Shown here: piece by piece, positions 1 to 8,616 of the stretch | Position numbering within the stretch: position 1 is the stretch's first letter | How the letters are laid out: the number at the start of each line of letters is the position of its first letter | Notes under the pieces: generated by a model | Told to the model about the DNA's origin: nothing | The model's database searches: none | What the model saw: the letters and a program-made list of their open reading frames with translations, nothing else | Source of the DNA: Flavobacterium frigidimaris | GTDB lineage: Bacteria > Bacteroidota > Bacteroidia > Flavobacteriales > Flavobacteriaceae | Direction: 5' to 3' | Assembly (NCBI GenBank): GCA_900129595.1 | Contig: FQWG01000011.1 | Span: 1 to 64,000 of the forward strand | DNA length: 64,000 nt | Position numbers and translations under genes: made by a program

Positions 1-72
1 TTTAGAAGTCAATTTAGAGGAGTGCGTAAAGTAGATTTCTTCTTATTCAGATTATCTAATCTTTTTGGCTAA
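1..72 (+). CDS. C-terminal end of an unidentified protein (partial)
   Basis: An open frame runs from the first base to a TAA at 70-72 and would encode a 23-residue tail rich in Phe, Arg and Leu that ends in SNLFG. A terminator-like hairpin lies 60 bp further on, between this frame and the convergent rpsT gene, as expected for a real gene end. The fragment is too short to assign to a family, and a chance open frame is possible. Confidence 0.4.
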   Translation, partial: FRSQFRGVRKVDFFLFRLSNLFG

Positions 73-134
73 TCCCCAAGCTTTGCGTTTGATCCAAGAA
101 TTGTAATTTTGGAATTTTCAGTTTTATCCAAACC

Positions 135-165
135 AAAAAAAAGCCCTCGTAAAGAGGGCTTTCTA
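135..165. terminator. bidirectional intrinsic terminator
   Basis: The stem AGCCCTC/GAGGGCT (142-148 with 154-160) has a 5-nt loop and is flanked by an A-run on the left and a T-run on the right. It can terminate rpsT on the minus strand and the partial gene entering from the left. Confidence 0.85.
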
Positions 166-189
166 TATATTTTAGGAAATTGTAATTAA

Positions 190-441
190 TTACAATTTAG
201 CAACATGTTTCGTTAATTTAGACTTCAAGTTAGAAGCTTTATTATCATGAATGATGTTCTTTTTAGCTAATTTATCAATCATAGAGATTACAGTTGATAA
301 TTTTGAAGCTGCATCAGATTTATCAGTAGCCAATCTTAATGCTTTAATAGCATTACGAGTAGTTTTATGTTGGTATCTGTTAAGAACTCTTCTTTTTTCG
401 TTGCTTCTGATTCTTTTTAATGCTGACTTATGATTTGCCAT
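190..441 (-). CDS. rpsT: 30S ribosomal protein S20
   Basis: This 83-residue basic protein begins MANHKSALKRIRSNEKRR, the typical S20 start, and has the usual S20 length. Two long helices rich in Lys and Arg fit its role as a primary binder of 16S rRNA during assembly of the small ribosomal subunit. The gene stands alone, with a terminator 25 bp beyond its stop codon and tRNA-Glu genes upstream on the same strand. Confidence 0.98.
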   Translation of the reverse strand: MANHKSALKRIRSNEKRRVLNRYQHKTTRNAIKALRLATDKSDAASKLSTVISMIDKLAKKNIIHDNKASNLKSKLTKHVAKL

Positions 442-596
442 TTTGTTTTAATTTTAGATGTAATAATTATTATAGATACTAGTTAAAAAAGAAAAACCTC
501 CCACAATTGTAAAACAATCACTTTGGTTTTAACTAATAAAACAAAAATCGAGACACCAACTTTTATTTTACAAAACTTATTCACAACTAATTTTAG

Positions 597-668
597 TAGT
601 CTGTAAGGGAATCGAACCCCTGTTACCAGGACGAAAGCCTGGAGTCCTAACCCCTAGACGAACAGACC
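597..668 (-). tRNA. tRNA-Glu (anticodon TTC), divergent copy
   Basis: The reverse complement folds as a cloverleaf: acceptor GGTCTGT/ACAGACT with discriminator A, anticodon stem CCAGG/CCTGG with loop CTTTCGT (anticodon TTC), and a T-loop TTCGATT. The 3' CCA is not encoded. Acceptor and anticodon stems differ from the two identical tRNA-Glu genes next to it. The first acceptor pair is G-U, and base 37 is G instead of A. Confidence 0.93.
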
Positions 669-711
669 ATATCCTTCTAAGTTTTTCTATATTTAAATAG
701 AGGTATCCTTG

Positions 712-783
712 TAGCCCGTAGCGGAATCGAACCGCTCTTACATGGATGAAAACCATGCGTCCTAACCGATAGACGAACGGGCC
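712..783 (-). tRNA. tRNA-Glu (anticodon TTC)
   Basis: The reverse complement has acceptor GGCCCGT/ACGGGCT, anticodon stem CATGG/CCATG with loop TTTTCAT (anticodon TTC), and T-loop TTCGATT. It is 72 nt without encoded CCA. Its sequence is identical to the tRNA at 831-902, which suggests a recent duplication. Confidence 0.95.
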
Positions 784-830
784 ATTTTAATTCTCAGTAT
801 TTCAAGAACATTTTTGCAGTAAAAAAGTAG

Positions 831-902
831 TAGCCCGTAGCGGAATCGAACCGCTCTTACATGGATGAAAACCATGCGTCCTAACCGATAGACGAACGGG
901 CC
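831..902 (-). tRNA. tRNA-Glu (anticodon TTC), duplicate
   Basis: The 72-nt gene is identical to the one at 712-783. It lies upstream of the other two tRNA-Glu genes on the same strand, so the three may be cotranscribed. CCA is not encoded. Confidence 0.95.
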
Positions 903-979
903 TGCTTCTCTAATGCGGATGCAAAAATACAACTATTTTTAAGATGTACAATACCTGATGCAAAAAAAATTAAAAAAAA

Positions 980-2458
980 TTAATATGCCTTCGCAAACAA
1001 TACTCTTTTTGAAGAAGGATTCCCAGTAAACACACAGGCTCCCGCCTCTTCTACAGCGTCTAAAGGAATACAACGAATTGTCGCTTTTGTCAAGTCTTTT
1101 ATTTTTTCTTCAGTAGCAGCCGTACCGTCCCAATGAGCCGATACAAACCCACCTTTACCGTCTAAAACTTCTTTAAATTCCTCAAAACTATTTACTTCCG
1201 TAATATGAGTATCACGATAGCTTAACGCTTTATTAAATAAATCAGCCTGAATCTGCTCTAATAAGTCATTTATATAAGTAACAATTCCTTCTCCGGAAAC
1301 CGTCTCTTTTGTCAATGTATCACGTCTGGCCACTTCAAAAGTTCCGTTTTCTAAATCTTTTGGCCCAACAGCAATCCTAACCGGAACACCTTTCAATTCC
1401 CATTCAGCAAACTTGAATCCTGGTTTTTGAGTTGTTCTGTCATCGTATTTAACTGAAATCTTTAATTTCTTAAGTTTAGCCGTTAAATCATTTACTGCAG
1501 TTGTAGTTTCAGCCAATTGCTCGTCTGTTTTATAAATAGGCACAATAACTACTTGTATTGGCGCTAAATTAGGAGGCAATACCAATCCCTGATCATCAGA
1601 GTGTGTCATTACCAAAGCCCCCATCAAACGAGTAGAAACTCCCCATGAAGTTCCCCATACATGCTCTTGCTTTCCTTCGGCATTTGCAAACTTTACATCA
1701 AATGCTTTTGCAAAGTTCTGACCTAAAAAGTGAGACGTTCCGGCTTGCAACGCTTTTCCGTCCTGCATCAAAGCTTCAATACAATAGGTTTCATCAGCAC
1801 CTGCAAAACGTTCGGTTTCAGTTTTTATCCCTTTAACAACCGGAATTGCCATAAAATCCTGAGCGAAATCAGCATATACATTCATCATCTTTTCAGATTC
1901 TTCTAAGGCTTCTGCCTTTGTAGCATGCGCTGTATGACCTTCCTGCCATAAAAACTCAGCTGTTCGCAAAAACAAACGCGTACGCATTTCCCAACGCACT
2001 ACATTTGCCCATTGATTAATCAGTAAAGGCAAATCTCTATACGATTGCACCCATCCTTTATAAGTCGACCAAATAATTGCTTCACTGGTAGGACGAACAA
2101 TAAGCTCCTCTTCTAACTTCGCATTTGGGTCAACCATTAGTTTTCCGGGTTTGTCCGGATCATTTTTTAATCTATAATGTGTTACGATAGCACATTCCTT
2201 TGCAAATCCTTCTGCATTTTTCTCTTCCGCCTCAAACATGCTCTTAGGCACAAATAAAGGGAAGTACGCATTTTGATGTCCTGTTTCTTTAAACATGCGG
2301 TCTAACTCAGCCTGCATTTTTTCCCAAATAGCATATCCGTAAGGTTTAATAACCATACATCCTCTAACGCCCGAATTTTCGGCTAGATCTGCCTTTACAA
2401 CCAGCTCGTTATACCATTTTGAATAATCTTCTGATCTTGTAGTGAGGTTCTTACTCAT
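980..2458 (-). CDS. proS: proline--tRNA ligase (archaeal/eukaryal type)
   Basis: This class II aminoacyl-tRNA synthetase charges tRNA-Pro with proline. At 492 residues it is the short ProS form without the bacterial editing insertion, as is usual in Bacteroidota. Class II motifs are visible: the RPTSE motif near residue 122, the [16 protein letters not shown] stretch near 165, and the [10 protein letters not shown] region near 270. An anticodon-binding domain follows from about residue 300, and the C-terminal zinc-domain-like part ends in KAY. A divergent promoter region separates it from the lipoprotein gene at 2560. Confidence 0.97.
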   Translation of the reverse strand: MSKNLTTRSEDYSKWYNELVVKADLAENSGVRGCMVIKPYGYAIWEKMQAELDRMFKETGHQNAYFPLFVPKSMFEAEEKNAEGFAKECAIVTHYRLKNDPDKPGKLMVDPNAKLEEELIVRPTSEAIIWSTYKGWVQSYRDLPLLINQWANVVRWEMRTRLFLRTAEFLWQEGHTAHATKAEALEESEKMMNVYADFAQDFMAIPVVKGIKTETERFAGADETYCIEALMQDGKALQAGTSHFLGQNFAKAFDVKFANAEGKQEHVWGTSWGVSTRLMGALVMTHSDDQGLVLPPNLAPIQVVIVPIYKTDEQLAETTTAVNDLTAKLKKLKISVKYDDRTTQKPGFKFAEWELKGVPVRIAVGPKDLENGTFEVARRDTLTKETVSGEGIVTYINDLLEQIQADLFNKALSYRDTHITEVNSFEEFKEVLDGKGGFVSAHWDGTAATEEKIKDLTKATIRCIPLDAVEEAGACVFTGNPSSKRVLFAKAY

Positions 2459-2511
2459 ATTGAATAGTTTGGCACAAATTTTGTTTTAATAATTTTAACT
2501 AAATAGTTTGA

Positions 2512-2539
2512 CAAAACTAACTATTTTTGTAATGTGCAA
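2512..2539 (-). promoter_or_regulatory. Bacteroidota-type promoter of proS
   Basis: On the minus strand a -33 TTG (2537-2539) is followed after exactly 17 nt by TAGTTTTG (2512-2519), matching the TTG-N17-23-TANNTTTG pattern known from Flavobacterium. It lies 54 bp upstream of the proS start. Confidence 0.65.
2522..2529 (+). promoter_or_regulatory. -7 element of the divergent lipoprotein gene
   Basis: TATTTTTG fits TANNTTTG and lies 30 bp upstream of the start at 2560. No well-spaced -33 TTG is seen. The element sits inside the spacer of the opposing proS promoter, so the two promoters overlap. Confidence 0.45.
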
Positions 2540-2559
2540 CAATAAAAAACTCCACAGAT

Positions 2560-3564
2560 ATGAAAACTTATACAACTCTCCGCCAAAACTCAAGTCATTT
2601 TTACTTAATTGGATTATTGAGTTTTCTATTAGCATCTTGTGGTTCTTACCAAAATACTTCTTACCACGATAACGATGGCGTATACGGTGGCTCACCAAGA
2701 ACCTATGCTCAGACAACTACCACAAACACTAATAACCAATATAAAGATTACTTTAGATCATTACAAGATGACAATCAACCGTCTGAAATTTTTACAGATG
2801 TTGACAGCTATGGCAATTACTCTGATAGCGACAGTACACAAACAGTAGCAACCGCTTACCCTGCTTGGGGAAGTGCCAATTCAGAGGTTTCAGTAAATAT
2901 TTACTCTGACCCTTCATGGTCGATGGGATTCGGACTAGGATTTGGATACCCATATTACGGATGGGGTTACGGAGGAGGATATTGGGGCTACCCTAATTAT
3001 TGGGGCCCAGGATGGGGTTACCCGGGTTGGGGCTACCCTGGCTATTGGGGACCTGGATACAACAGATACAACAATTACTCTTATAGTTATGGAAGAAGAG
3101 GTTCTGCATCTTATTACGGAGACAGAAACTATGCTTCTAACAGAGGTTACACCAACAGAAGTTTCACAACAAACAGAAACTATACTACCAGAAATTCTAC
3201 TTCTGACAGAAGCTACAACTCAAACAGAAACTATACCACCAATAGACAAAACGGGTATACAGATTTCAGAAGAAGTTCCAGTACAAACGGAAGAAACTAT
3301 AATTCTTCAAATCCTAATTTTACCAATAGAAGAAATACAACTCAGGGTCAAAGCAATAGCTACGACTACTCTAACAGAAGATCGAGCAACAGTACATCGA
3401 CTAGAAATTATAACAACAGCAATAACAGCGCACCATCAAGAAGTTACTCTCCAAGTCCATCACGTTCTATGAACAATAGCGGCGGGGGCAGCATGAGATC
3501 ATCTGGCGGCGGTGGCGGTGGCGGCGGAAGATCATACGGCGGAGGCGGAGGCGGAAGAAGATAA
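2560..3564 (+). CDS. low-complexity lipoprotein, Gly/Tyr then Asn/Arg/Ser rich
   Basis: The function is not recognised. Residues 1-27 form a lipoprotein signal ending in LLASC, so the mature protein is lipid-anchored at Cys27. Residues about 28-110 are Asp/Asn/Ser/Thr rich. Residues about 120-170 repeat aromatic Gly-Tyr-Trp-Pro units (GWGYPGW-like). Residues about 170-300 consist of Asn-Arg-Ser-Tyr repeats, and the C-terminus is polyglycine with RSYGG. Such composition suggests a disordered, sticky surface or periplasmic protein. The gene is followed after 47 bp by the FadL-type gene and is probably cotranscribed with it. Confidence 0.8.
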   Translation: MKTYTTLRQNSSHFYLIGLLSFLLASCGSYQNTSYHDNDGVYGGSPRTYAQTTTTNTNNQYKDYFRSLQDDNQPSEIFTDVDSYGNYSDSDSTQTVATAYPAWGSANSEVSVNIYSDPSWSMGFGLGFGYPYYGWGYGGGYWGYPNYWGPGWGYPGWGYPGYWGPGYNRYNNYSYSYGRRGSASYYGDRNYASNRGYTNRSFTTNRNYTTRNSTSDRSYNSNRNYTTNRQNGYTDFRRSSSTNGRNYNSSNPNFTNRRNTTQGQSNSYDYSNRRSSNSTSTRNYNNSNNSAPSRSYSPSPSRSMNNSGGGSMRSSGGGGGGGGRSYGGGGGGRR

Positions 3565-3611
3565 TCTCTTCTTTCCCTCATCAAAAAAAAATCACATTAA
3601 AACTTATCCAA

Positions 3612-5114
3612 ATGAAAAAAATATTATTCCTATTTATCACAGGACTAACTGTTAGCGTCTCACACTCGCAAGAAGTATCAGATGCCCTTCGCTACTCACA
3701 AGACAATTTAACAGGAACGGCACGATTCAGAGCAATGAGCGGTGCATTTGGAGCCGTTGGCGGAGATTTATCTTCCTTGAGCGTCAATCCAGCCGGATCT
3801 GCTGTTTTCGCAAATAATCAGACAGGAATAACTTTTAGCAATCAGAACATTAAAAACAACTCTAACTATTTTGGAACACAAACAAGCGATAAAGAAAATT
3901 CTTTCTTACTGAACCAAGCCGGAGCTGTTTTTGTTTTTCACGATCACAATCCTAATAATAACTGGAAGAAAATTGCTATTGGAGTGAATTATGAAAACAC
4001 GAACAATTTCAACAATAGTGTTTTTTCTGCAGGAACAAATCCAACGAACTCTATTGACAAATACTTTTTAGCTTGGGCAAACGGAGTACCTTTAAAAGAC
4101 ATAACACACTTAGATTACAGAGATATGTCCTACAAGCAACAGCAAGCCTTTTTTGGCGGAGAAGGCTATGTAATCAATCCAGTTACTGCCAATGACAATA
4201 ACACCCAATACACTAGTAACGTACCAGCAGGAGGTAATTATTATCATGAAAACAACATTTACACTAGCGGATACAATAGTAAATTAAGCTTCAATATCGC
4301 CACCTCATATAAAGACAGAATTTATTTTGGGGCGAATTTAAATGTACACATTACCGATTACAGAAGATCAAGCAGTTTCTATGAGCAAAATGACAATCCT
4401 CTGCAACCAAACGAAACTATATCTGATTTAGAATTCAACAACAACCTTTACACATACGGAAATGGTTTCTCATTTCAACTTGGAGCTATCGCTAAAGTTA
4501 CAGAATCATTCAGACTTGGTTTAGCATATGAATCAAATACCTGGTACGAACTATACGACGAGGTTTCCCAAAGTTTATATACAACCACACAAGCTTTAGG
4601 CGGGCAGCCAATAAACAATTCTGTCAACCCAAACATAATAAACGTTTACGATTCTTATACACTGCAAACTCCTGGAAAAACAACTTTTAGTGCAGCTTAT
4701 GTATTTGGAAAATCCGGTTTAATTAGTGTTGACTACGCTATTAAAGATTACGGAAATGCAAAATACAAACCAACTAATGATGCAGGATTCAGAGGCGTAA
4801 ACAGTGACATCAGCAATCAATTGACAAATGCCGGTGAATTAAGAGTTGGTGCTGAATACAAAATAAAGCAATTAAGCCTGCGTGGTGGATATCGTTTTGA
4901 AGGAAGTCCTTATAAAAACGGAACTACAATTGGAGACTTAAACAGCTACTCTGGTGGTTTAGGATATAACTTTGGAGGAACTAAAGTAGATTTAGCATAC
5001 TCTTATTTAGAAAGAAAATCGAATCAGGGATTTTTTGCTACAGGATTTACCGATGGCGCCAACATTACATCGAAACTAAATAATGTTTCTTTGACTTTAT
5101 TATTTGAATTGTAA
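3612..5114 (+). CDS. outer membrane protein, OmpP1/FadL/TodX family
   Basis: This 500-residue protein starts with a Sec signal peptide (cleavage near SHSQE). It carries the FadL-like N-terminal region, ALRYSQDNLTGTARFRAMSG with AFGAVGGDLSSLSVNPAG, which in this family forms the hatch and first strands of a 14-stranded barrel. Family members import hydrophobic compounds; the Bacteroidota branch is often labelled hemin receptor, without proof for this protein. The C-terminus ends in aromatic and Leu strands (SLTLLFEL) typical of a barrel. A terminator follows 30 bp downstream. Confidence 0.85.
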   Translation: MKKILFLFITGLTVSVSHSQEVSDALRYSQDNLTGTARFRAMSGAFGAVGGDLSSLSVNPAGSAVFANNQTGITFSNQNIKNNSNYFGTQTSDKENSFLLNQAGAVFVFHDHNPNNNWKKIAIGVNYENTNNFNNSVFSAGTNPTNSIDKYFLAWANGVPLKDITHLDYRDMSYKQQQAFFGGEGYVINPVTANDNNTQYTSNVPAGGNYYHENNIYTSGYNSKLSFNIATSYKDRIYFGANLNVHITDYRRSSSFYEQNDNPLQPNETISDLEFNNNLYTYGNGFSFQLGAIAKVTESFRLGLAYESNTWYELYDEVSQSLYTTTQALGGQPINNSVNPNIINVYDSYTLQTPGKTTFSAAYVFGKSGLISVDYAIKDYGNAKYKPTNDAGFRGVNSDISNQLTNAGELRVGAEYKIKQLSLRGGYRFEGSPYKNGTTIGDLNSYSGGLGYNFGGTKVDLAYSYLERKSNQGFFATGFTDGANITSKLNNVSLTLLFEL

Positions 5115-5141
5115 TTAAGAATAAATAGATGAATGGAAATT

Positions 5142-5173
5142 TCCGTCAGGTGTTACCTGGCGGATTTTTTTTT
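5142..5173 (+). terminator. intrinsic terminator of the FadL-type gene
   Basis: The hairpin TCCGTCAGGT/ACCTGGCGGA with a 3-nt loop is followed by nine T residues. Confidence 0.85.
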
Positions 5174-5250
5174 AGCCCCGATGGAAGCGACATCCTTTTT
5201 ATCCGCTTTTTTGCGGATGAAAAGATATAGCGGACAGCGGGATTAGCTTC
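5173..5250 (+). repeat. dispersed structured element, copy A
   Basis: This 78-bp element begins TAGCCCCGATGGAAGCGACA and ends AGCGGACAGCGGGATTAGCT. The same two conserved blocks around a variable hairpin (here ATCCGC..GCGGAT) recur at 26550-26630 and, inverted, at 60784-60861. It lies between a terminator and the rimO promoter. Its function is unknown. Confidence 0.75.
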
Positions 5251-5302
5251 ACAAAAAACACGTAAAAGAAACCGAAACAAGCGCAGTTTGAATAAAAAAG
5301 TG

Positions 5303-5310
5303 TAATTTTG
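5303..5310 (+). promoter_or_regulatory. -7 element of rimO
   Basis: TAATTTTG matches TANNTTTG 20 bp before the rimO start. The nearest upstream TTG (5288-5290) is only 12 nt away, so the -33 element is uncertain. Confidence 0.5.
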
Positions 5311-5329
5311 CACTCCAATTTATAAAAGT

Positions 5330-6643
5330 ATGAGAACCAAGTCTTTAAAAAAGAACAAAATTAACGTAATCACTCTTGGGTGTTCGAAAAATGTATATGA
5401 CAGTGAAGTCTTGATGGGACAGCTTCGTGCAAACGGAAAAGAAGTGACTCATGAAGCGCCTGCCGCAGAAGAAGGAAACATTATCGTAATCAACACTTGT
5501 GGTTTTATTGACAATGCCAAAGCTGAATCAGTAAATATGATTTTGGAATATGCAGACAAAAAAGACAAAGGACTAGTTGACAAGGTTTTTGTGACAGGAT
5601 GTTTATCTGAGCGCTACAGACCTGACTTAGAAAAAGAAATTCCTAATGTAGATCAATATTTTGGTACAACAGAATTACCTCAGTTATTGAAAGCTTTAGG
5701 AGCTGACTATAAACATGAATTATTAGGAGAACGTTTGACTACTACTCCAAAAAATTATGCTTACCTAAAAATTGCTGAAGGCTGCGACAGACCTTGCAGT
5801 TTTTGCGCTATTCCGCTTATGCGTGGTAAACACGTTTCTCAAACAATTGAAAAATTAGTTAAAGAAGCTGAAGGTTTAGCCAAAAATGGCGTAAAAGAAT
5901 TGATCTTAATCGCTCAGGACTTAACTTATTATGGTCTTGATATTTATAAAAAGAGAAATCTTGGAGAACTTTTAGAAGCATTGGTAAAAGTAGAAGGAAT
6001 CGAATGGATTCGTTTGCACTATGCCTTCCCTACCGGTTTCCCGATGGATGTTCTTGAAATAATGAAACGCGAACCTAAGATTTGTAATTACATTGATATT
6101 CCGTTGCAACACATTTCGGATGCTATATTAAAATCGATGCGTCGTGGTACTACTCAGGCTAAAACGACTCAATTATTAAAAGATTTCCGTGCTGCTGTTC
6201 CCGGAATGGCGATCAGAACGACTTTAATCGTTGGATACCCTGGAGAAACTCAGGAAGATTTTGAAATCCTGAAAGATTTCGTTCAGGAAATGAAATTTGA
6301 CAGAATGGGATGTTTTGCTTATTCTCACGAAGAAAATACACATGCTTATTTATTGGAAGACGATGTTCCGGATGATGTAAAACAAGCCAGAGCAAACGAA
6401 ATAATGGAATTGCAATCGCAAATTTCATGGGATCTGAATCAGGAAAAAGTAGGTCAGGTTTTTAAATGTATTATTGACAGAAAAGAAGGTGCTCATTTTG
6501 TGGGAAGAACTGAATTTGACAGCCCGGATGTAGACAATGAGGTTCTAATTGACGCTTCTAAACATTATGTAAAAACAGGGGAATTTGTTAATATAAGAAT
6601 AATAGAAGCAACAGAATTTGATTTATACGGAGAACCTGCTTAA
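5330..6643 (+). CDS. rimO: ribosomal protein S12 methylthiotransferase
   Basis: RimO adds a methylthio group to the conserved Asp of ribosomal protein S12, using two 4Fe-4S clusters and SAM. The N-terminal UPF0004 domain has the three expected cysteines (C18 in LGCSK, C57 in NTCGF, C91 in VTGCL). The radical SAM domain has C152, C156 and C159 in the CDRPCSFC motif, and a C-terminal TRAM domain lies at about 370-437. The length of 437 and the S12-type rather than tRNA-type (MiaB) motifs support RimO. The start follows a TANNTTTG box closely. Confidence 0.96.
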   Translation: MRTKSLKKNKINVITLGCSKNVYDSEVLMGQLRANGKEVTHEAPAAEEGNIIVINTCGFIDNAKAESVNMILEYADKKDKGLVDKVFVTGCLSERYRPDLEKEIPNVDQYFGTTELPQLLKALGADYKHELLGERLTTTPKNYAYLKIAEGCDRPCSFCAIPLMRGKHVSQTIEKLVKEAEGLAKNGVKELILIAQDLTYYGLDIYKKRNLGELLEALVKVEGIEWIRLHYAFPTGFPMDVLEIMKREPKICNYIDIPLQHISDAILKSMRRGTTQAKTTQLLKDFRAAVPGMAIRTTLIVGYPGETQEDFEILKDFVQEMKFDRMGCFAYSHEENTHAYLLEDDVPDDVKQARANEIMELQSQISWDLNQEKVGQVFKCIIDRKEGAHFVGRTEFDSPDVDNEVLIDASKHYVKTGEFVNIRIIEATEFDLYGEPA

Positions 6644-6686
6644 ATTTACGCTAAAGAATTATCCATTTTAGATAAAAACATTTTTT

Positions 6687-7259
6687 ATGAAACCGACACT
6701 ATCTTTATTTCTTTTGGTTTTTACCTTATTCTGCTTCAATTCTGTTTCTGCTCAATACGGAAACGGATATAATAATGGTTATGGCGGCGGCGGTTACGGC
6801 GGCGGCGGTTATGGTAATGGCTACGGAAGAGGCGGCGGTATGGACAGAAGTATGATGGGAGGCCCACAAGGCAATACCAGCAAACCCAAAGAAACACCTC
6901 CTGAAGAAACAGCTGCTAAAATCGTAGAACAAATGAAACCGGTAGTTAAACTTGATGAACTTCAGGCAATTGCCATAGCAAATGTTTTTACTGACAGCAT
7001 GAAGGAACAAGGAATTCTTTTAAAAAATGAAAGCAGCAGTCAGGATCAAAAATTGGAGCAAATTAAAGCTTTAAGAGAAAGTACCACTAAAAAAATAACT
7101 GCTTTTCTAAATCCTGATCAGGTAGAAAAATATACTGCTTTTATGGCTGACTTTAAAGAGATAAAAAAGCCATCTAAATCAAAAAAGAAAAAAGATTCTA
7201 AAGACAAAGAAACAAAAGAAGTTAAAGAAGACGCAGAAACAACAAAAACCCTAGAATAA
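6687..7259 (+). CDS. secreted protein with Gly-rich N-terminus and helical C-terminal domain
   Basis: Residues 1-22 are a Sec signal peptide (cleavage after SVSA). Residues 23-60 are Gly/Tyr repeats (GYGGGGYGN), residues about 65-150 form a charged helical segment, and the tail is Lys/Glu rich. The helical part (KLDELQAIAIANVFTDSMK followed by FLNPDQVEKY) resembles the Spy/CpxP-like periplasmic sensors in spacing, but this is only an impression. It lies 43 bp after rimO and 33 bp before the amidase gene, so the three probably form an operon. Confidence 0.75.
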   Translation: MKPTLSLFLLVFTLFCFNSVSAQYGNGYNNGYGGGGYGGGGYGNGYGRGGGMDRSMMGGPQGNTSKPKETPPEETAAKIVEQMKPVVKLDELQAIAIANVFTDSMKEQGILLKNESSSQDQKLEQIKALRESTTKKITAFLNPDQVEKYTAFMADFKEIKKPSKSKKKKDSKDKETKEVKEDAETTKTLE

Positions 7260-7292
7260 TTGTTTCAACCTCATCTAAAAAACGTAACCATT

Positions 7293-8198
7293 ATGACAAA
7301 AAAACATTTTTGTTATCTGATTTTAGCCCTTATTATTACTGGTTGTTCTACGAACCCTTACAAAACCACAGAAAAGGTTTACGACCAGCAACTTAAATCT
7401 TTAGAGAACCAAATTACAAGTAAAGAACCTCAACCAATTCCCCCTGTTAGTCCGGTAGTTATTGATACTACCTATGCCCAACAGCTTGGAATTGTAAAAG
7501 ACACTTTATCAAAAACAGGTTCTACTTATTTACTAAATGGTATCAATACGGAATGGATTGGGACTGTAAACTTTAATCTAAGAAAGCCTAGTTTTATTAT
7601 TATTCATCATACTGCTCAGGATTCTATTCAGCAAACGATAAAGACTTTTACTAAAACTAAAACACAGGTAAGTGCGCACTACATCATTTCTGAAAATGGA
7701 AAAGTGGTTCAAATGCTAAATGACTATTTAAGAGCATGGCACGCAGGAGCTGCAACCTGGGGGAAGAACACCGATATTAACTCTTCTTCAATTGGAATAG
7801 AACTTGACAACAATGGTTTTAAACCTTTTACAGAAGCGCAAATTGGCAGTTTAGTGGCTCTTTTGACAAAATTAAAGAAAGACTATAATATCCCGACCCA
7901 AAACATATTAGGTCATGCTGATATTGCACCAGGCAGAAAACAAGACCCGAGTGCTTTATTCCCTTGGAAAACCCTGGCAGAAAAAGGATTTGGAATTTGG
8001 CCAGATGCCATTTTAGAAGAAGCTCCCTTTGATTTTAAAATCGAACCGGCATTGAGGATTATAGGATATAATACCAAAAATCTTTCAGCAGCCATTATGG
8101 CATTCAAATTACATTATATTCAAACTGATGTAACAGCTACTTTAGACAGAAAAACAATAGATACTATTTATTCGATTTACAAAAAGCAAGTGCAGTAA
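7293..8198 (+). CDS. N-acetylmuramoyl-L-alanine amidase lipoprotein (Amidase_2/AmpD type)
   Basis: The 301-residue product cuts the amide bond between N-acetylmuramic acid and the stem peptide. The ATG at 7293 is chosen because it puts a lipobox (ITGC, Cys18) at the right distance; an in-frame TTG directly after the preceding stop would add 11 residues. The Amidase_2 domain (about 90-250) has the zinc-binding IIHHTA motif, the SAHYIISENG segment and the second His in GHADIAPGRKQDP. It probably acts in peptidoglycan turnover at the inner face of the outer membrane. Confidence 0.9.
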   Translation: MTKKHFCYLILALIITGCSTNPYKTTEKVYDQQLKSLENQITSKEPQPIPPVSPVVIDTTYAQQLGIVKDTLSKTGSTYLLNGINTEWIGTVNFNLRKPSFIIIHHTAQDSIQQTIKTFTKTKTQVSAHYIISENGKVVQMLNDYLRAWHAGAATWGKNTDINSSSIGIELDNNGFKPFTEAQIGSLVALLTKLKKDYNIPTQNILGHADIAPGRKQDPSALFPWKTLAEKGFGIWPDAILEEAPFDFKIEPALRIIGYNTKNLSAAIMAFKLHYIQTDVTATLDRKTIDTIYSIYKKQVQ

Positions 8199-8221
8199 AA
8201 AGATAAAAACACTAAAATACA

Positions 8222-8260
8222 AAACGCGTTTCTAAAACATTTAGAAACGCGTTTTTTTTG
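8222..8260. terminator. long perfect hairpin terminator
   Basis: The arms AAACGCGTTTCTAAA and TTTAGAAACGCGTTT enclose a 4-nt loop and are followed by a T-run. This terminates the amidase operon. Confidence 0.9.
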
Positions 8261-8545
8261 TTTTTACTTAAAACTAATCTGACACAGCTTAAAGGATTAA
8301 ATATATTTTTCAGCCACTAATCACACGAATTCTCACGGATTTTTAATCATTCATCCTCGTACTAAAAAAACTGATTTTTACTAATTTACAACGAATTACA
8401 AAAGCAATCCTTAACCATTTATTATTTGAATATGGAGCCAAGATGCGTTTTAATTAGTATACTTCGTGGTAAAAAAAAAACATAATAATAATCTCTTTAA
8501 CCCTCTAATCTGTGGCAATAAAAATTACGCTAGAATTAAATTCAA

Positions 8546-8584
8546 ATAAAAAAGCTGCCAAAACATTAGTGTGTTTCGACAGCT
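8546..8584 (-). terminator. terminator of the porin gene
   Basis: On the minus strand AGCTGTCGAAACA pairs with TGTTTTGGCAGCT (two mismatches), followed by TTTTTTATTTG. Confidence 0.8.
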
Positions 8585-8616
8585 CCAAAAAAAAAAAAAA
8601 ATATCAATCTTTGTCT

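Larger units (their letters stand above)
8199..8616. other. convergent intergenic region with terminators and repeat words
   Basis: No gene is seen. The segment holds terminators at both ends. Between them is degenerate text such as CAGCCACTAATCACACGAAT (near 8311), which resembles the inverted repeat at 30917-30965. Confidence 0.6.

Noticed and set aside
2495..2716. 73-residue minus-strand frame across the divergent promoter
   Set aside because: It overlaps the proS promoter and the lipoprotein start and shows no protein-like pattern.
2942..3472. 176-residue frame inside the lipoprotein gene
   Set aside because: It is a frame shadow of the repetitive Asn/Arg/Ser codons of the gene at 2560, with no own start signal or domain.
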